Source of the DNA: Micromonospora alfalfae
GTDB taxonomy: Bacteria; Actinomycetota; Actinomycetes; Mycobacteriales; Micromonosporaceae
Assembly (NCBI RefSeq): GCF_022230925.1
Contig: NZ_JAKKFH010000027.1
Location: 62,001-126,000 of the forward strand
Length of the DNA: 64,000 bases
Direction: 5' to 3'
Every line of letters begins with the position of its first letter. Position 1 is the first letter of the stretch. Under the pieces are notes generated by a model. It did not search any database. It was given only the letters and a program-made list of their open reading frames with translations, and had not been told where the DNA came from. Positions 63,243 to 64,000 of the stretch are shown in pieces. A program made the position numbers and the translations under genes.

Positions 63243-64000
63243 ATGGCCAGCGATGTGGACACCGCACCGCTCGTGGGCCGGGCCGAGCTGGTGCAGACGG
63301 TTCGGTCCGCGTTGCTCGGTGACGCCGCGCACGGGCAGACCGCGGCGGTCTTCCTGACCGGCGAGAGCGGTGTGGGAAAGACCCGGCTGTTGGGCGAGAT
63401 CGGCGAGCGCCTACGGGATCGGGGCGCCGTGGTGCTCACCGGCAGCTGCCTGGACATCGGCGACGCCTCCCCACTGCATCCGCTGTTGCAGGCGCTGCGC
63501 CGGTTCGACAGCGAGGTGTCCACCTCGCCCGCTCGCACCTCCTCGGCGGTGCGAGGGCTGTTGCAGATGTTCGCCGACGAGACCGCCGGACCGGACGGCG
63601 CCGGCGCGTTGCTGGAGCGGGTCTCCCGTGGTCTGCATCTGATCGCCGAGGGTCGCCCGCTGGTGCTGATCCTCGATGACCTCCAGTGGGTCGACCGCAG
63701 CACCCGGCAGCTCCTGCTCTACCTGCTCGCCGGCCTGGGTGATCTTCAGTTGTCGGTGCTGGCGGCGGTGCGCGCCGAGTCGTTGCAGGGCGCGCACCCA
63801 CTGCGCCGGGTGCTCACCGAGCTGCGGCGGCTCCGCACGGTGCGGGTGCTCGACCTGGCGCCGCTGGGCCGGGCCGACACCGAGACGCTCGCCGCCGCGG
63901 TGGTCGGCCGGACGTTGACCGCCGACGCGGCCGAGCAGGTGTGGCAGCGCAGCGGTGGCAACCCGTTCGTCATCGAGGAGCTGGCCCGGGATCTGCGCGA
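63243..64000 (+). CDS. LuxR-type or related large ATPase regulator (5' part)
   Basis: Open frame from ATG 63243 to the window end (about 252 residues). Seen: an opening LVGRAELVQTVRSALLGDAA, Walker A FLTGESGVGKTRLLGEIGER near residue 40, and Walker B LVLILDDLQWVDRSTRQLLL near residue 140. Then LSVLAAVRAESLQGAHPLRR, LRTVRVLDLAPLGRADTETL and RSGGNPFVIEELARDL. This is the STAND ATPase module of LALs (large LuxR regulators) or of AfsR-like proteins. The C-terminal domain is outside. Here the Walker A is intact, unlike that of the divergent cyclase-ATPase. Confidence 0.8.
   Translation, partial: MASDVDTAPLVGRAELVQTVRSALLGDAAHGQTAAVFLTGESGVGKTRLLGEIGERLRDRGAVVLTGSCLDIGDASPLHPLLQALRRFDSEVSTSPARTSSAVRGLLQMFADETAGPDGAGALLERVSRGLHLIAEGRPLVLILDDLQWVDRSTRQLLLYLLAGLGDLQLSVLAAVRAESLQGAHPLRRVLTELRRLRTVRVLDLAPLGRADTETLAAAVVGRTLTADAAEQVWQRSGGNPFVIEELARDLR

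Overview
The window is high-GC actinobacterial DNA. GTG starts, dense ATGA/GTGA overlaps, a short-stem T-box before ileS, an aerobic/anaerobic hybrid cobalamin cluster, a BTAD regulator and several large ATPase regulators all fit the Micromonosporaceae (Micromonospora or a close relative). That placement is an inference from gene content and style; no 16S or database match was available.

Layout. (a) 1-6873, minus strand: the 5' part of an extracellular contractile injection system (eCIS, phage-tail-like) operon. In transcription order it holds a small membrane protein, a membrane protein with an HEDVH zinc-protease-like motif, a Pvc16-like protein, the tail sheath, the tail tube, a long disordered protein, a LysM protein and a gpD/gpV-type spike hub that runs off the left edge. 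(b) 7017-15397: an LppM-type lipoprotein, a Nudix hydrolase, an FAD monooxygenase divergent from a TetR regulator over a clear palindromic operator, an FUSC exporter, an esterase, a LacI regulator divergent from an MFS transporter, and a decayed aldo/keto reductase. (c) 15417-24998: isoleucyl-tRNA synthetase with a T-box leader and a GxHH signature, a GNAT-like protein, a metallophosphoesterase, an ArsR regulator, a lipoprotein, a maleylpyruvate isomerase-like enzyme, and an ECF sigma/anti-sigma-like pair whose sigma gene seems to start at CTG.

(d) 25390-42118, plus strand: a roughly 16.7-kb cobalamin (B12) operon behind a cobalamin riboswitch. The order is a 29-codon ORF, cobN, chlI/D-type chelatase, cobO, cobB, cobI, cobM, cbiD, cobL (cbiE-cbiT), a cbiG-cobJ fusion, a 2x[4Fe-4S] ferredoxin, cobH and a cbiX-cobA fusion with a histidine-rich linker. 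From cobO onward every junction is a 4-base stop/start overlap, so the genes are probably translated as a coupled series. Aerobic-type CobN and anaerobic-type CbiX/CbiD/CbiG occur in the same operon. No cobK or cobG is visible here.

(e) 42122-51679: a PadR-ABC-FtsX efflux operon with a long palindromic operator, two overlapping crcB fluoride-channel genes, a methyltransferase, an MFS/MarR divergent pair, a phenylacetate-CoA ligase and a glycosyltransferase. (f) 51680-52928: a less GC-rich accessory segment with one lipoprotein gene and the 3' end of a tRNA (Lys-type), probably an old integration site. (g) 52929-64000: a pentapeptide-repeat protein, a P-loop kinase, a dienelactone hydrolase, a hemerythrin protein, a 1094-residue BTAD regulator, a methyltransferase, a YCII protein, a cyclase-ATPase fusion with an altered Walker A motif, and the 5' part of a divergent ATPase regulator.

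Several intergenic inverted repeats (10514-10577, 11839-11915, 25204-25284, 31818-31894) and an in-frame 60-bp tandem duplication (29504-29623) look like members of short dispersed repeat families. The duplication supplies ribosome binding sites and start codons to the chelatase gene.
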